Assembly: GCA_016743235.1 (NCBI GenBank)
Contig: VRZD01000024.1
Span: 38,396-102,395, forward strand
Source of the DNA: Pantanalinema sp. GBBB05
GTDB taxonomy: Bacteria > Cyanobacteriota > Cyanobacteriia > Leptolyngbyales > Leptolyngbyaceae
Reading direction: 5' to 3'
DNA: 64,000 bases
Positions 52,900 to 62,773 of this stretch are shown here, one piece after another. A model generated the notes under the pieces. It had not been told where the DNA came from, searched no databases, and saw only the letters and a list, made by a program, of their open reading frames with translations. Position numbers and translations under genes: made by a program. The number at the start of each line of letters is the position of its first letter. Position 1 is the stretch's first letter.

Positions 52900-55800
52900 T
52901 TAGAATCTAGGGAAGTTCAGCTCTAGCCAGCTCAAAAATCCTGCTAGCAGATTGGGTTGAGGATTAGGTTGAGGATTAGTTGCTATACCAAGACCAAGTT
53001 GCAAGCCGTCCGTGGCTGTAAACTCAACTGCCCCAATATCCCGTCTCCCGTTTTGGATCGTGATACCTCGCTGATCCGGTGCCATATCCTCAAATAGTAA
53101 ATCATCAGCAGAAGATGCATCGATCGCGGGGCTACCTGACAACAGCGCATGAGTGGGTGTTGTTCCGCCATTGTTTTGCAACGCTCCCAGCTTGGGGTCG
53201 ATGACGCTAGTATTCGTCCCCCACCGATCGTAGTAATAGATCCAACCAGTACTACCACTGGCATCACCAACTAAGTTCCAACCCAGACTAGAAACATGAC
53301 CATACACATCACCACCCGCATTATATAGCGTACGATTCCCCGCAATTAGGGTGTTTTTAGCTGTGGTTGTGCCGAGATCCGGGTAGTTATAGAGACCACT
53401 TCCTGCCAAATTCGCTGTGTTGTTGGTGATAGTGGCATGGTTGAGCACTAAATCGCCACCCATCCGATAGATACCAGCACCATACTCTGCTCGGTTGCCG
53501 CTAATCGTACTGTTGTAAATGTTGACTGTTCCCATATCAACATATACACCACCACCATCATAGCTAGCTGTATTATTATCCACGGTGCTGTTTTGTAGAG
53601 TCAGATTACCTACATTATGGATGCCACCCCCATAGACAGCTCGATTGTTAGTGACTCTACTGTTGTCAACCATTAATGTGCCATAGTTTTCGATCGCACC
53701 ACCAGAGGCATTATTAGCAAAGCCATTGGCGATCGTCAGTCCCTCCAGAGTAACAGTTGCCCCGTTGGCAATCTCAAATACTCTCGAAGTATTGTTACCA
53801 CTCAGGCTGAGTAAGTTAGCTCCAGGTCCATCAATGGTCAAATTCTTATTAATTAACAGTTGGCTATTGAGGGTAATGGTTCCTTGCAACCCTGATGCAA
53901 AGGAAATGGTCGAACCACGACCGGCAAGCTGAACACTTTCTCGCAGCGATAGATCACCAGGGCTATAGTCGCCATCGTTTTCATCAACCAGGGTGTCAAC
54001 CACTAAGGGGGATGGATCAAGCACAAGGACACTAGCTTTCTGATTAGGTTGCACCATGTAGCCATCGCCTTTAACAACCTCAAACACAACCTGTTCCACT
54101 GGGTCTAGGTCGTTGTCTTGCAATGCACTCACTGTAAACATTCGGGTCGTTGGGTCGGAATTAGGACCTGGCATTCTGAAGATGACATAATCACCCTCTA
54201 CAGTGGCTCCACTGACTGTAAAGTCAACCCCTAGCTTAGCGGTTCCAATACTCCTAAGCTTAACCAACGTTCCTGCGGGTACACCAAACCCACCATCATT
54301 GACAAAGAAAGCCGCAGATACTGGAGATCCTTCTCGAATGGGTGTCAGATCAGATGTAACAGTGATGGTTCTTAAGAAGGTGTTACCATACACCACATTG
54401 ACTTCACCAGCATGGTTTAAGTTGGAATAAAATGAATTACCAATCTTTTCTCCAGGAGCACCGATCGCAATATCATCACTCCCATTGCCATCAAAGTCTC
54501 CGGTTGCCAGAGCGGCACCAAATAAGTCAGCATCTTCAAGCTGGGCACCTGTAATTTGGCTTTGATCGATCAGTTGGTTAGCGAGAGGGTAAATGCCGTT
54601 AGCAGTCCCCATCATAATCGAAATGGAGCCACCTCGCTTTCCAGCCGCAGTTTCGCCAGGAGTGCCAATGACTAAATCATCAAAGCCATTATGGTCAAAA
54701 TCACCGACGGCTAAAGCTTGACCAAAGCGATCGTCTTCTTCAATTCCCCCCGTCACGCCAGGAGTATTTTGATCAATTAATTGATTCCCTTCGTTCGTTA
54801 ATCCCTGGAATCGCTTGCCATAAATAATCGCGACAGCACCACCATTGGAATCATAGCTGATCCCACCAGTGGATGTATCTTCACCAGGAACTCCGATCGC
54901 TAAATCCGCAACGCCATCACCATTAAAGTCACCTGCTTTGACAGCGTAGCCGAATTGATCATTCGCTTCAATGCCACCCTCCAGGTTGAACTGAGATCCT
55001 TCTGTACCATTCTGATCCCAGAACTGATTACCATAGCTCATCAAGCCAAAACCGCTACCGTAAAGTACATTGACGGCTCCGCCTGGAACATTACTGATCC
55101 CGCCCATGTAAAACCGTTCACCCGGAGCACCGATCGCCAGATCATCTCTACCATCTCCATTGAAATCACCTGCTGTGAGAGAAAAGCCAAAGCGATCGCC
55201 CCAGGTTTTTTCGGAATTGAATAGTGGATTAGGGGCACTCTCTGCTAGCCCCAAAATTCCTGGAGAATCTTGGGTCCAGAACTGGGAAGCCGCATTCGTT
55301 AAACCCACATTCGTTTGACCGAGGAAGATACTGACAGAACCTTTTTCGTTGTCATAAAAGGGATTACCTGCCGCTAAATCGTCCGCTCCATCACCATTAA
55401 AGTCTCCGGTTGTTAAGGCATAGCTACCCGCACCTAACGATATGCCTCGTTGTAAACCAATACTACTGCCATTGAAAATTCCAATTCCATTGCCGCTACC
55501 GACGGCTAGATCGGCTTTACCATCGTTATTGAAGTCACCGACGGCCAGCGATCGCCCAAATGCGTTAGTTTCCCCAGCTTGAAAGGTTTGGCTGTTGGTT
55601 GCCGATAACCCCGTGACCGAACCATAGATAATTGTGATTTGCCCTGGTCCGTTATATTGATACTCGTCATAGGGTTTACCAGAGTCGTCGTTATACGCTG
55701 AAGAGTCTTCCCCTGGTGTACCAATGGCTAAGTCTACATAGCCGTCGCCATTAAAATCTCCTGTAGCAACAGCCTTCCCAAATTCATCTCCCCGTTGATA

Positions 55801-56097
55801 AGCCGTGACTCCTTGACCTCCTGAGAATTTAAAGCCATTTTCTGCCGTACCTGGCAACCCACCTGCACCCTGTTGCCAGGTTTCTGAGCGTTGCCCCATC
55901 CACCATACTGGCATAGCAGCGGTCGTTGCCACTTGTGAGGATTGGGCTAGAAAATCAATTGATGGGTCACTATAAGCTGCACTGGCACGACCATTAAATG
56001 ATCCTAGAGAGGTGAGAGGATCTTGAATCGATTGGTTTGGTAGAAAATTAGAACTCGTGGTGGTGAGGGGGCTATTGAAATCTTGGAAAGTGTCCAT
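52900..56097 (-). CDS. Large FG-GAP / Calx-beta / beta-helix surface protein
   Basis: Protein of 1065 residues. About 90-570: seven or more FG-GAP (integrin alpha beta-propeller) repeats of the form FGxAVATGDFNGDGYVDLAIGTPGED, with Ca-binding DxNxDGxxD loops. About 575-665: a Calx-beta-like segment (EGSPVSAAFFVNDGGFG, PGPNSDPTTRMFTVSALQDNDLDPVEQVVFEV). About 670-1010: a DGDYSPGDLSLRESVQLA start typical of CSLREA-type beta-helix domains, then NN-rich right-handed helix turns (NNTASYDGGGVYVDMGTVNIYNSTISGN). No N-terminal signal peptide is visible, so type I export through a C-terminal signal, or another route, is likely. It is probably a cell-surface or matrix protein. Confidence 0.88.
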   Translation of the reverse strand: MDTFQDFNSPLTTTSSNFLPNQSIQDPLTSLGSFNGRASAAYSDPSIDFLAQSSQVATTAAMPVWWMGQRSETWQQGAGGLPGTAENGFKFSGGQGVTAYQRGDEFGKAVATGDFNGDGYVDLAIGTPGEDSSAYNDDSGKPYDEYQYNGPGQITIIYGSVTGLSATNSQTFQAGETNAFGRSLAVGDFNNDGKADLAVGSGNGIGIFNGSSIGLQRGISLGAGSYALTTGDFNGDGADDLAAGNPFYDNEKGSVSIFLGQTNVGLTNAASQFWTQDSPGILGLAESAPNPLFNSEKTWGDRFGFSLTAGDFNGDGRDDLAIGAPGERFYMGGISNVPGGAVNVLYGSGFGLMSYGNQFWDQNGTEGSQFNLEGGIEANDQFGYAVKAGDFNGDGVADLAIGVPGEDTSTGGISYDSNGGAVAIIYGKRFQGLTNEGNQLIDQNTPGVTGGIEEDDRFGQALAVGDFDHNGFDDLVIGTPGETAAGKRGGSISIMMGTANGIYPLANQLIDQSQITGAQLEDADLFGAALATGDFDGNGSDDIAIGAPGEKIGNSFYSNLNHAGEVNVVYGNTFLRTITVTSDLTPIREGSPVSAAFFVNDGGFGVPAGTLVKLRSIGTAKLGVDFTVSGATVEGDYVIFRMPGPNSDPTTRMFTVSALQDNDLDPVEQVVFEVVKGDGYMVQPNQKASVLVLDPSPLVVDTLVDENDGDYSPGDLSLRESVQLAGRGSTISFASGLQGTITLNSQLLINKNLTIDGPGANLLSLSGNNTSRVFEIANGATVTLEGLTIANGFANNASGGAIENYGTLMVDNSRVTNNRAVYGGGIHNVGNLTLQNSTVDNNTASYDGGGVYVDMGTVNIYNSTISGNRAEYGAGIYRMGGDLVLNHATITNNTANLAGSGLYNYPDLGTTTAKNTLIAGNRTLYNAGGDVYGHVSSLGWNLVGDASGSTGWIYYYDRWGTNTSVIDPKLGALQNNGGTTPTHALLSGSPAIDASSADDLLFEDMAPDQRGITIQNGRRDIGAVEFTATDGLQLGLGIATNPQPNPQPNLLAGFLSWLELNFPRF

Positions 56098-56290
56098 GAG
56101 TGTAGTCCTTACAGAAGTAAAGGTTGTGGGGCAGCAACATCAGCAGGTGTGTTCTGCTGCTACTCGCTTCTGCGGGCACCTTTTGCAGGGTATGCACTGT
56201 TCAAGACAAATTTTTGAATTTTTTACCATTCCCCGGATGCTCTAAAGGGAATCAGTTTAGAGTGTTAAACAGCAATTTCCACCTAGCACT

Positions 56291-59200
56291 ATGTTTAGCC
56301 CCCATCATCCAGTAATTCTTCAGTGGTCAATTCGCTTCCTATCCAGTGTTCTTGGCTTTACCATTAGCTTGGTTGAAGTCCCGACAATGGCACAAATTAC
56401 CCCAGATAATTCGCTAGGAACAGAACGCTCCAATTTATCCTCAACGAACGTAATTAATGGTGGTGCCAGACGGGGTACGAATTTATTTCATAGCTTCTCA
56501 GAGTTTAATATTGGCAATGGACAACGAATCGATTTTGCGAATCCGGTTGGAGTCGATCGCATCCTTACCCGAGTCACTGGCAGCGATCGCTCCAACATTT
56601 TGGGAACGTTGGGCGTGTTGGGCAACGCGGATTTCTTTTTGATTAATCCTAACGGCATTGTGTTTGGCAGAAATGCTCGGTTAGAGGTACGTGGCTCCTT
56701 TCTAGCCACCACGGCGATAGCCGTTCAGTTTGGTGAGCAAGGTGTTTTTAGGACTGACACACCACAAGTTCCATCCTTACTCACCGTGAATCCCTCTGCG
56801 CTCTGGTTCGATCGACCACAACCTGCCCCGATCGTCAATCAATCTGCGGCATTTGCAGGAACATCTCCGGGTGGCTTTGGCGTGTTTGGCTTACGAGTAC
56901 CCAATGGCCGTAACCTGTTGCTAGTAGGGGGAGCAGTACAACTTGATCAGGGTGGCGTAGCGGCGCTGGGGGGACGCGTAGAGTTGGGGGGAGTGGCAGC
57001 TCCAGGCAGAGTAGAACTAACGGCAGACAACCGCTTACGGTTTCCCGTGGGGATAGAACGGGCAGACGTTTCACTCACGAATGGGGCAATTATAGATGTG
57101 GCCGCCGGGGGCGGTGGTGATGTAGTTGTAACCGCTCGTAACCTCGACATTCGGCAACAAAGTGCAATTTATGCTGGTATTGTTGCTCCTGGAGGTACAG
57201 CGACACGTCAAGCCGGAGCAATCATCTTAGATACAACTGGATCGATTGGGCTAGATGGGCAAGGGAGTACACTACAAAACTCTGTGAATGCCAATGTAGT
57301 AGGTAATAGTGGCGATATTCAAATTCGTGGTCGAACTTTTTCTGTGACCAATGGTGCAACGGTTTTAGCGCTCAGTGGCAGGCAAGGTAATGTTGGAAAT
57401 ATTAATATTGAGGCAATGGATGCCGTTACGATTGATGGGTTTGGTAGCCGATTTTCCAGTACAATCACCAGTCAGCTAAGTAATGGTGTGGGCAAGGGAG
57501 GATCGGTCACTCTCACCACCCGTAATTTATCTCTGACGAATAGTGGGGCTTTAGGCACATCAACATTTGCTCGCGGTGATGCCGGAGATATACGAATCAT
57601 GGCTGACACCATCACTGTTGATGGTGTAGGCAGTCGGCGATCGAGTGGAATTACTAGCAGTGTGGCACCAGGAGCCATTGGTAATGGTGGTGTCATTGAC
57701 ATCCAAACGGGATCATTGGTAGTCACGAATGGGGGCAGGTTGTTTGCTAGTACGTTTGGGCAGGGTAATGCTGGAGATGTCCGGGTCAACGCCCGCGATC
57801 GTGTCGTACTGGATGGGTCCGGTAGCAATCAGTTTCCCAGTGCGATCGTCAGCCAAGTGGCTACTCCTGGAATTGGCAATGGTGGCAACATCCAAATTAC
57901 AGCTCCAACGTTAACTTTGACGAACGGTGCCCAATTGGCAGCTAACACCTTTGGGCGAGGCAATGCTGGAGATATTACCCTACGCGTTCGGGATGCTGTC
58001 GTGTTCGATGGGCTAGATGGGAATGGGGCAGCAAGTGGAGCCTTTAGCAGTGTGGAATCCAGGGCAATCGGGAATGGCGGTAATATTAATATCCAAACTG
58101 ACTCATTGCAACTGACTAATAATGCTGGGCTGTTCGCTAGCACTCTGGGTCGGGGAGATGCTGGCAGAATTCAGGTACAGGCAAGATCCAGTGTGCAACT
58201 GGCAACCGGAGGTCGAATTCTCAGTTCTGTAGAACCCAGTGGTATCGGCAATGGGCAGGAGATTGCAATCCAGACCCGATCGCTGAGAGTAACCGATCAG
58301 GCTCAAATTAATGCCAGTACTAAAGGTAACGGTGAGGCGGGTCGCATTCAGGTAGATGCAATAACGTTAGAGATGGCATCAGGCGGACAATTTCTGACCA
58401 CTACAACGGGTCGGCGTAACGCTGGAGATATGCAGCTTCGAGTGCGCGATCGCCTCAGCCTCACTGGAGAGAACAGCGGGTTATTTGCCAATACTGCCTC
58501 CGGCTCTAGCGGCAATGGTGGTACAATTTTCGTGAATGCTAGCAATCTGGCTTTACAGAACAGAGCTAGAATTGCGGTCGATAGTCAAGGCACAGGAGAC
58601 GGTGGCAATATTCAGCTTGATACAAATTCTTTAACGCTAAAGCATCAAGCATCCATTTCCGCTGAAACAGTTAGCAATACGGGTGGCAACATTGCGCTCA
58701 CTGTACGGGATATTTTACTGCTGCGCCGGAATAGTTTGATTTCAACTACGGCTGGTAAAGCACAAGGCAATGGAGACGGTGGTAATATTGACATCAATGC
58801 AGGATTTATTGTCGCGGTGCCTTCTGAAAATAGTGATATTACTGCCAACGCCTTTCAAGGACGAGGGGGTAATATTAACATCACTACTCAGGGTATCTTT
58901 GGCATTGCCTTTCGCGATCGCTTAACTCCCCTGAGTGACATCACGGCCAGTTCTGAGTTTGGGCTGGCTGGAACTGTCATCATTACCACATTGGGTATTG
59001 ATCCATTACAACGAGGTGCAGATTTGCCGACAACATTCAGCACTCCTCCTCTTGCTCAAGGGTGTCGGGTACAGGGCACCCGAACCAGTAGTTTTGTGAT
59101 GGCTGGGCAGGGTGGGGTACCTGCAAATCCGGGTGACCCGATCGTCGCCGATACCCTCTGGCAGGATTTATCACCCTTAGCAGCGGCGGATGGTAGACCG

Positions 59201-59344
59201 AGTGCAGGGAATAGTAGTCCGCTCCTATCAACAACATCGGCGATCGTTGAAGCGCAGGATTGGGCAACTTTACCTGATGGTACGATCGTCCTCACCACCC
59301 AAGCTCCTATGCATCTACCGGATATTGGGGTGCAATGCCGCTAG
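56291..59344 (+). CDS. Filamentous haemagglutinin N-terminal domain protein
   Basis: Secreted protein of 1017 residues, two-partner-secretion type. Signal peptide at about 1-35 (FLSSVLGFTISLVEVPTMAQ). TPS domain: NVINGGARRGTNLFHSFSEFNIGNGQRIDF, then FFLINPNGIVFGRNARLEVRGSFLATTA with the NPNGIVFG hallmark. A long beta-helix of repeats follows, with recurring GRGDAGxIxVxA and IGNGGxIxIQTxSLxLTNxA turns. A C-terminal segment (PPLAQGCRVQGTRTSSFVMAGQGGVPANPGDP) is shared by many cyanobacterial members. It is divergent from the FG-GAP gene and convergent with the CHAT gene, which ends 9 bases past its stop. The ATG at 56291 gives the full signal peptide. Confidence 0.93.
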   Translation: MFSPHHPVILQWSIRFLSSVLGFTISLVEVPTMAQITPDNSLGTERSNLSSTNVINGGARRGTNLFHSFSEFNIGNGQRIDFANPVGVDRILTRVTGSDRSNILGTLGVLGNADFFLINPNGIVFGRNARLEVRGSFLATTAIAVQFGEQGVFRTDTPQVPSLLTVNPSALWFDRPQPAPIVNQSAAFAGTSPGGFGVFGLRVPNGRNLLLVGGAVQLDQGGVAALGGRVELGGVAAPGRVELTADNRLRFPVGIERADVSLTNGAIIDVAAGGGGDVVVTARNLDIRQQSAIYAGIVAPGGTATRQAGAIILDTTGSIGLDGQGSTLQNSVNANVVGNSGDIQIRGRTFSVTNGATVLALSGRQGNVGNINIEAMDAVTIDGFGSRFSSTITSQLSNGVGKGGSVTLTTRNLSLTNSGALGTSTFARGDAGDIRIMADTITVDGVGSRRSSGITSSVAPGAIGNGGVIDIQTGSLVVTNGGRLFASTFGQGNAGDVRVNARDRVVLDGSGSNQFPSAIVSQVATPGIGNGGNIQITAPTLTLTNGAQLAANTFGRGNAGDITLRVRDAVVFDGLDGNGAASGAFSSVESRAIGNGGNINIQTDSLQLTNNAGLFASTLGRGDAGRIQVQARSSVQLATGGRILSSVEPSGIGNGQEIAIQTRSLRVTDQAQINASTKGNGEAGRIQVDAITLEMASGGQFLTTTTGRRNAGDMQLRVRDRLSLTGENSGLFANTASGSSGNGGTIFVNASNLALQNRARIAVDSQGTGDGGNIQLDTNSLTLKHQASISAETVSNTGGNIALTVRDILLLRRNSLISTTAGKAQGNGDGGNIDINAGFIVAVPSENSDITANAFQGRGGNINITTQGIFGIAFRDRLTPLSDITASSEFGLAGTVIITTLGIDPLQRGADLPTTFSTPPLAQGCRVQGTRTSSFVMAGQGGVPANPGDPIVADTLWQDLSPLAAADGRPSAGNSSPLLSTTSAIVEAQDWATLPDGTIVLTTQAPMHLPDIGVQCR

Positions 59345-59353
59345 AGCAGATGA

Positions 59354-61945
59354 TTACAGCCAATTGCCGAGCAAGACATAGGGTGCCCAGTACCGAGGAT
59401 GACGGAAGTTGGAGTTGTGTAAGAGTTGGAGTTGTGCCTGTCGTAAGGCTTCTGCTTTAGATACTTTATTGTTGACTAATTGATGATAAAACTGAGCAAT
59501 TAACTGGGCTCCCGATTGATCATCTAAGCTCCAGAGGGAAGCCAAGGTACTCCGAGCGCCAGCCTGCACAGCGACTCCTGCTAGCCCAAGCGCCGCCCGT
59601 TTATCGCCTGTAGCAGTTTCACAGGCACTCAGTACCAATAGCTCGATCGCATCCTCTCGAACATCCTCCCGCTGCCGGAGTAGTTGACTCAATTCTTGGA
59701 CTCGAATGGGTTTATCCCAGGCAAGCACAAAGGTTTCCTCCGCATTAGAACTAAATTGTCCATGCGTAGCTAGATGCACGATCGAGAACGATGCTGCATT
59801 AATTTGTTGTTGCAGCGCTGTACTGGTAAAGGCTTGATTCAAGAGAACCTGGCTGGATACTTCCGATTGAATCTCTTGCAACTCAGAACCCACATTGGGC
59901 AGAGCACTAAAGCCATGCCGTTCTTCGGTTAAGCCAGCCGCCAGCGTTTGCAGACCTTGTTGTTGTAATGGTTTAGGATTTAATAGTTGTAAGCCTGGAG
60001 CCAAGGCAATACTATAGTGTTCAATCAAATATTGGTTACCGTCATATAGAGCCGCGATCGGAATATTGCGGAGTTCGCCATCTAAGACAAACACTAAGGT
60101 TTTAATGGCATGGTGTTGTAATTCTGCATCAATAGGACGGACTAACCAATCATAAATTCTCTGTCCTAAAGCTTTACTTTCTGGCGTTGTAATTGGCTTT
60201 TCTAAGCTTTGCCGAAATTGGTTGAGGGTTAACGCTACCGCTTGTTGTGCCACAGGAGCCACATATTGTCGTAAGGGTTGTCCGGGGATGCTAATAATCA
60301 CCGCTATGCGATCGTGGAGAATGATCGGATAAATCACGGCGGCATCCGTTTGATCCACCGTATCTAATTCAACGGTTTGTCCCTCTAAACAAGCGCTGCG
60401 GAAGAAGTTATCCAGTTCTGCTAGTTGTAAAGACTCAATAATTTGACGGGCTTGTTTCAAGTGACGTTGCGGGGTTGCCGCTTGGTATTCACCCTCAGAT
60501 TGCTGAAGCAGGAGATCGACGAGTTCCCGGTAGACGGGTTCCACGCTCTCTCGAAACGAAAATTGTAAGTCCGAACTGGTTGCTAACAGATTACGACGAA
60601 CGGATTGGAGGGTTTTAAATGCCGCTTCGTAAGTCTGGATGGCCGCTGTCGTCTGCCCCTGCGCTTTCAAGAGTCTCCCCAGTTGCCACTGCCACTGATA
60701 AACAATATCAGGCGCATTCATCGCTTGAGCAATCAGTAGTGCTTGTTCAGTCAATCGTTGAGCTTCTGCCCATTGCTGATTCTGTTCGTAGACATACCCT
60801 AGATAGCCGATCGCGTAAGATTCAGCTCGGCGATCGCCTAAACCTTTTGCTTGTTGCACTGCGTTAGCCAGCATTTGTGCTGCTTTTTGAGTAGTAGGGA
60901 GGTTATTCCCTAGTTGTATCAGACTACGGGCGAAGTTAATTTGACTATAGAGCGCGGCACGGTTGACAGGTAGATGCTCGATTTGGGACTGAAGCTCAGG
61001 TAATAGAGTTTGAGCTTCAGTTGTCCGTCCTCGCTCCAGTAACAGACTCAACTGGTTCAGTGCCGCTTGGACCCGAGTTAATGACAATTCTGTAGTGGTG
61101 GCTGCTTGCCGGTAGAATGCCAAGGCTGAGTCAGGATTGGATTGCGATCGCGCTGCATTACCTAAACTGATCAGGGTGGCACTGACCTCGTGAGGTAATT
61201 GGAGTTGTTGAGTCAGTTTTAAGCTCTGTTGTAATATGCGTTGAGCATCGACTCGACTACCGACGAGCAGCAACACATTGCCTAAACTGCGTAAACCCAG
61301 CGCTTTTAACTGTGAAGTCGGCTGGTTCTGGAGCGATCGTTCGACATCATCTAGAGTTTGCCGTGCCCGCACAAACAACCCTAACGCTTGTTGCGCCTGA
61401 GCTTGATTAATTAAACTGCCAATTCGCCGTTGTTCATCTCCTAACTGGGTATAAATGGCAGTTGCCTGCTGCCAGGTTGCTAACGCGGCTTCTGTTTTTC
61501 CCTGAGCAAACTGTAAGCTACCCTGCGTATTCAATCCCTGCGCCAGAATCAACTGGTGATTGAGTGAAGCATTTTCTCTGCTTTCTACACTTCTGACCAG
61601 GTCTAAGCTGGTGACGATCGCCGTTTGTGCCTGCGACCACTCACCTAATTGCTGATAGGCTAGAGACAAATAGCTAAGGGCTAAAGCTTGATTCGCTTGA
61701 TCTCCTTGGGCTTGATATGCGATCGCCGCCTGTTGCCAAAGGGCAATCGCCTGGGAAAAAGTCCCTTGCTGATACTGCTCGCGTCCTTGTTGTAAGAGTT
61801 GGCTAGCATCAACAGAGGACTGAGCCATCAGCGAATGACTAAACCCGAATGGTTGCCCAACGCTCAACACCAGCACCAAACCAATGCTAACCAGGAGACG
61901 CTGCCAAAATTTAGTGAATCGGCGAACTGGTATGCTCATAACCAT
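59354..61945 (-). CDS. TPR-CHAT domain protein (caspase-like), exported
   Basis: Protein of 863 residues with a signal peptide (about 8-40, LLVSIGLVLVLSVGQPFGFSHSLMAQ). About a dozen TPR units follow (about 50-470; LLQQGREQYQQGTFSQAIALWQQAAIAYQAQGD). The CHAT domain (about 560-863) has the protease dyad His 728 (VHLATHGQF) and Cys 775 (VLSACETATG). CHAT proteases relate to separase and caspases. Secreted TPR-CHAT proteins are frequent in cyanobacteria and their substrates are mostly unknown. It heads no operon but follows DUF928 and CHASE2 genes on the same strand (gap 48 bases), so it is probably the last gene of that unit. Confidence 0.92.
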   Translation of the reverse strand: MVMSIPVRRFTKFWQRLLVSIGLVLVLSVGQPFGFSHSLMAQSSVDASQLLQQGREQYQQGTFSQAIALWQQAAIAYQAQGDQANQALALSYLSLAYQQLGEWSQAQTAIVTSLDLVRSVESRENASLNHQLILAQGLNTQGSLQFAQGKTEAALATWQQATAIYTQLGDEQRRIGSLINQAQAQQALGLFVRARQTLDDVERSLQNQPTSQLKALGLRSLGNVLLLVGSRVDAQRILQQSLKLTQQLQLPHEVSATLISLGNAARSQSNPDSALAFYRQAATTTELSLTRVQAALNQLSLLLERGRTTEAQTLLPELQSQIEHLPVNRAALYSQINFARSLIQLGNNLPTTQKAAQMLANAVQQAKGLGDRRAESYAIGYLGYVYEQNQQWAEAQRLTEQALLIAQAMNAPDIVYQWQWQLGRLLKAQGQTTAAIQTYEAAFKTLQSVRRNLLATSSDLQFSFRESVEPVYRELVDLLLQQSEGEYQAATPQRHLKQARQIIESLQLAELDNFFRSACLEGQTVELDTVDQTDAAVIYPIILHDRIAVIISIPGQPLRQYVAPVAQQAVALTLNQFRQSLEKPITTPESKALGQRIYDWLVRPIDAELQHHAIKTLVFVLDGELRNIPIAALYDGNQYLIEHYSIALAPGLQLLNPKPLQQQGLQTLAAGLTEERHGFSALPNVGSELQEIQSEVSSQVLLNQAFTSTALQQQINAASFSIVHLATHGQFSSNAEETFVLAWDKPIRVQELSQLLRQREDVREDAIELLVLSACETATGDKRAALGLAGVAVQAGARSTLASLWSLDDQSGAQLIAQFYHQLVNNKVSKAEALRQAQLQLLHNSNFRHPRYWAPYVLLGNWL

Positions 61946-61993
61946 GAACCTGTGATGTGCAGCAAGCCGTTGAGGAGAAAGGTTCTATAGCCG

Positions 61994-62773
61994 CTAGGGA
62001 TTGCGATTAGAAACGTCCTTTCCAGCAGGCAGGAATGGCTTTTCTGCCAGGGATTCTAAGCCAATTTGTTTCAACAATGTATTCCAGGCATTGGCAATTG
62101 AGCGATCGTTGCGATTACTCCGGTAGGCTGATGCTAAAGCGTTTAATGTGTCATACCAGATGCCTTGTGCCGCAAATAATTTAGCCTGTTCTAGTGGAGT
62201 CGCGGTAGTCAATTGTTTTTGCAATGTTGTGTCTAAGCGGGTGCGCTGAATCGTACCTTTAACCACCAAAGAACTGGATTCTGCTGATCGTTGAGATTGG
62301 CAAGATCCCTGAAGTGTCCAGGTGTAAAGCTGATTTACAGCTAGCGGTGTTGCCGTGGATGGCACAGCAATTTGCATTAACCCAGACTGACGATCAGACA
62401 GGGTAATTTGGGTCGTGTAAATTAGATTGTCATTAGCGTCTTGAAGCCAAAATTCGATCGTCATGGGGCGATCGGGATGCGTCGGCAGATAAAACCAAAA
62501 GGCGGGATGAGCGACGCTGGTTTGTCCAAATACGATTTGATTTTGAATGGGCACTAAGGCTGTTAAGGTTTCTTCCGATCGATAACAGGTACGACTGGCT
62601 CCCCCGCGACGGCTTCCGGTGGGTGTGCCCTGGCTAGGCGGAGTAGGATCATTAAAAATGATTTGACTGCCCTGGATCGGATTCGTCGTCGCGGGCTGTG
62701 ATCCACTCGGTGCAGGATGAATAATTATTCCAGCGAGTAGAACAAATAAGCTCATTGTTATGGGGGGCTTCAT
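61994..62773 (-). CDS. DUF928 family exported protein
   Basis: Protein of 259 residues from ATG 62773, with a signal peptide (about 8-25, SLFVLLAGIIIHPAPSGSQ). The DUF928 pattern follows: GTPTGSRRGGASRTCYRSEETLTALVP, VAHPAFWFYLPTHPDRPMTIEFWLQDANDNLIY and a C-terminal helical part (LFAAQGIWYDTLNALASAYRSN). I chose this start because it overlaps the CHASE2 stop in TGATG with GAGGAAAT just ahead, implying translational coupling; the open frame extends to 62851 but inside the CHASE2 gene. The function of DUF928 is unknown. It commonly sits with CHASE2 and CHAT genes in cyanobacteria. Confidence 0.88.
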   Translation of the reverse strand: MKPPITMSLFVLLAGIIIHPAPSGSQPATTNPIQGSQIIFNDPTPPSQGTPTGSRRGGASRTCYRSEETLTALVPIQNQIVFGQTSVAHPAFWFYLPTHPDRPMTIEFWLQDANDNLIYTTQITLSDRQSGLMQIAVPSTATPLAVNQLYTWTLQGSCQSQRSAESSSLVVKGTIQRTRLDTTLQKQLTTATPLEQAKLFAAQGIWYDTLNALASAYRSNRNDRSIANAWNTLLKQIGLESLAEKPFLPAGKDVSNRNP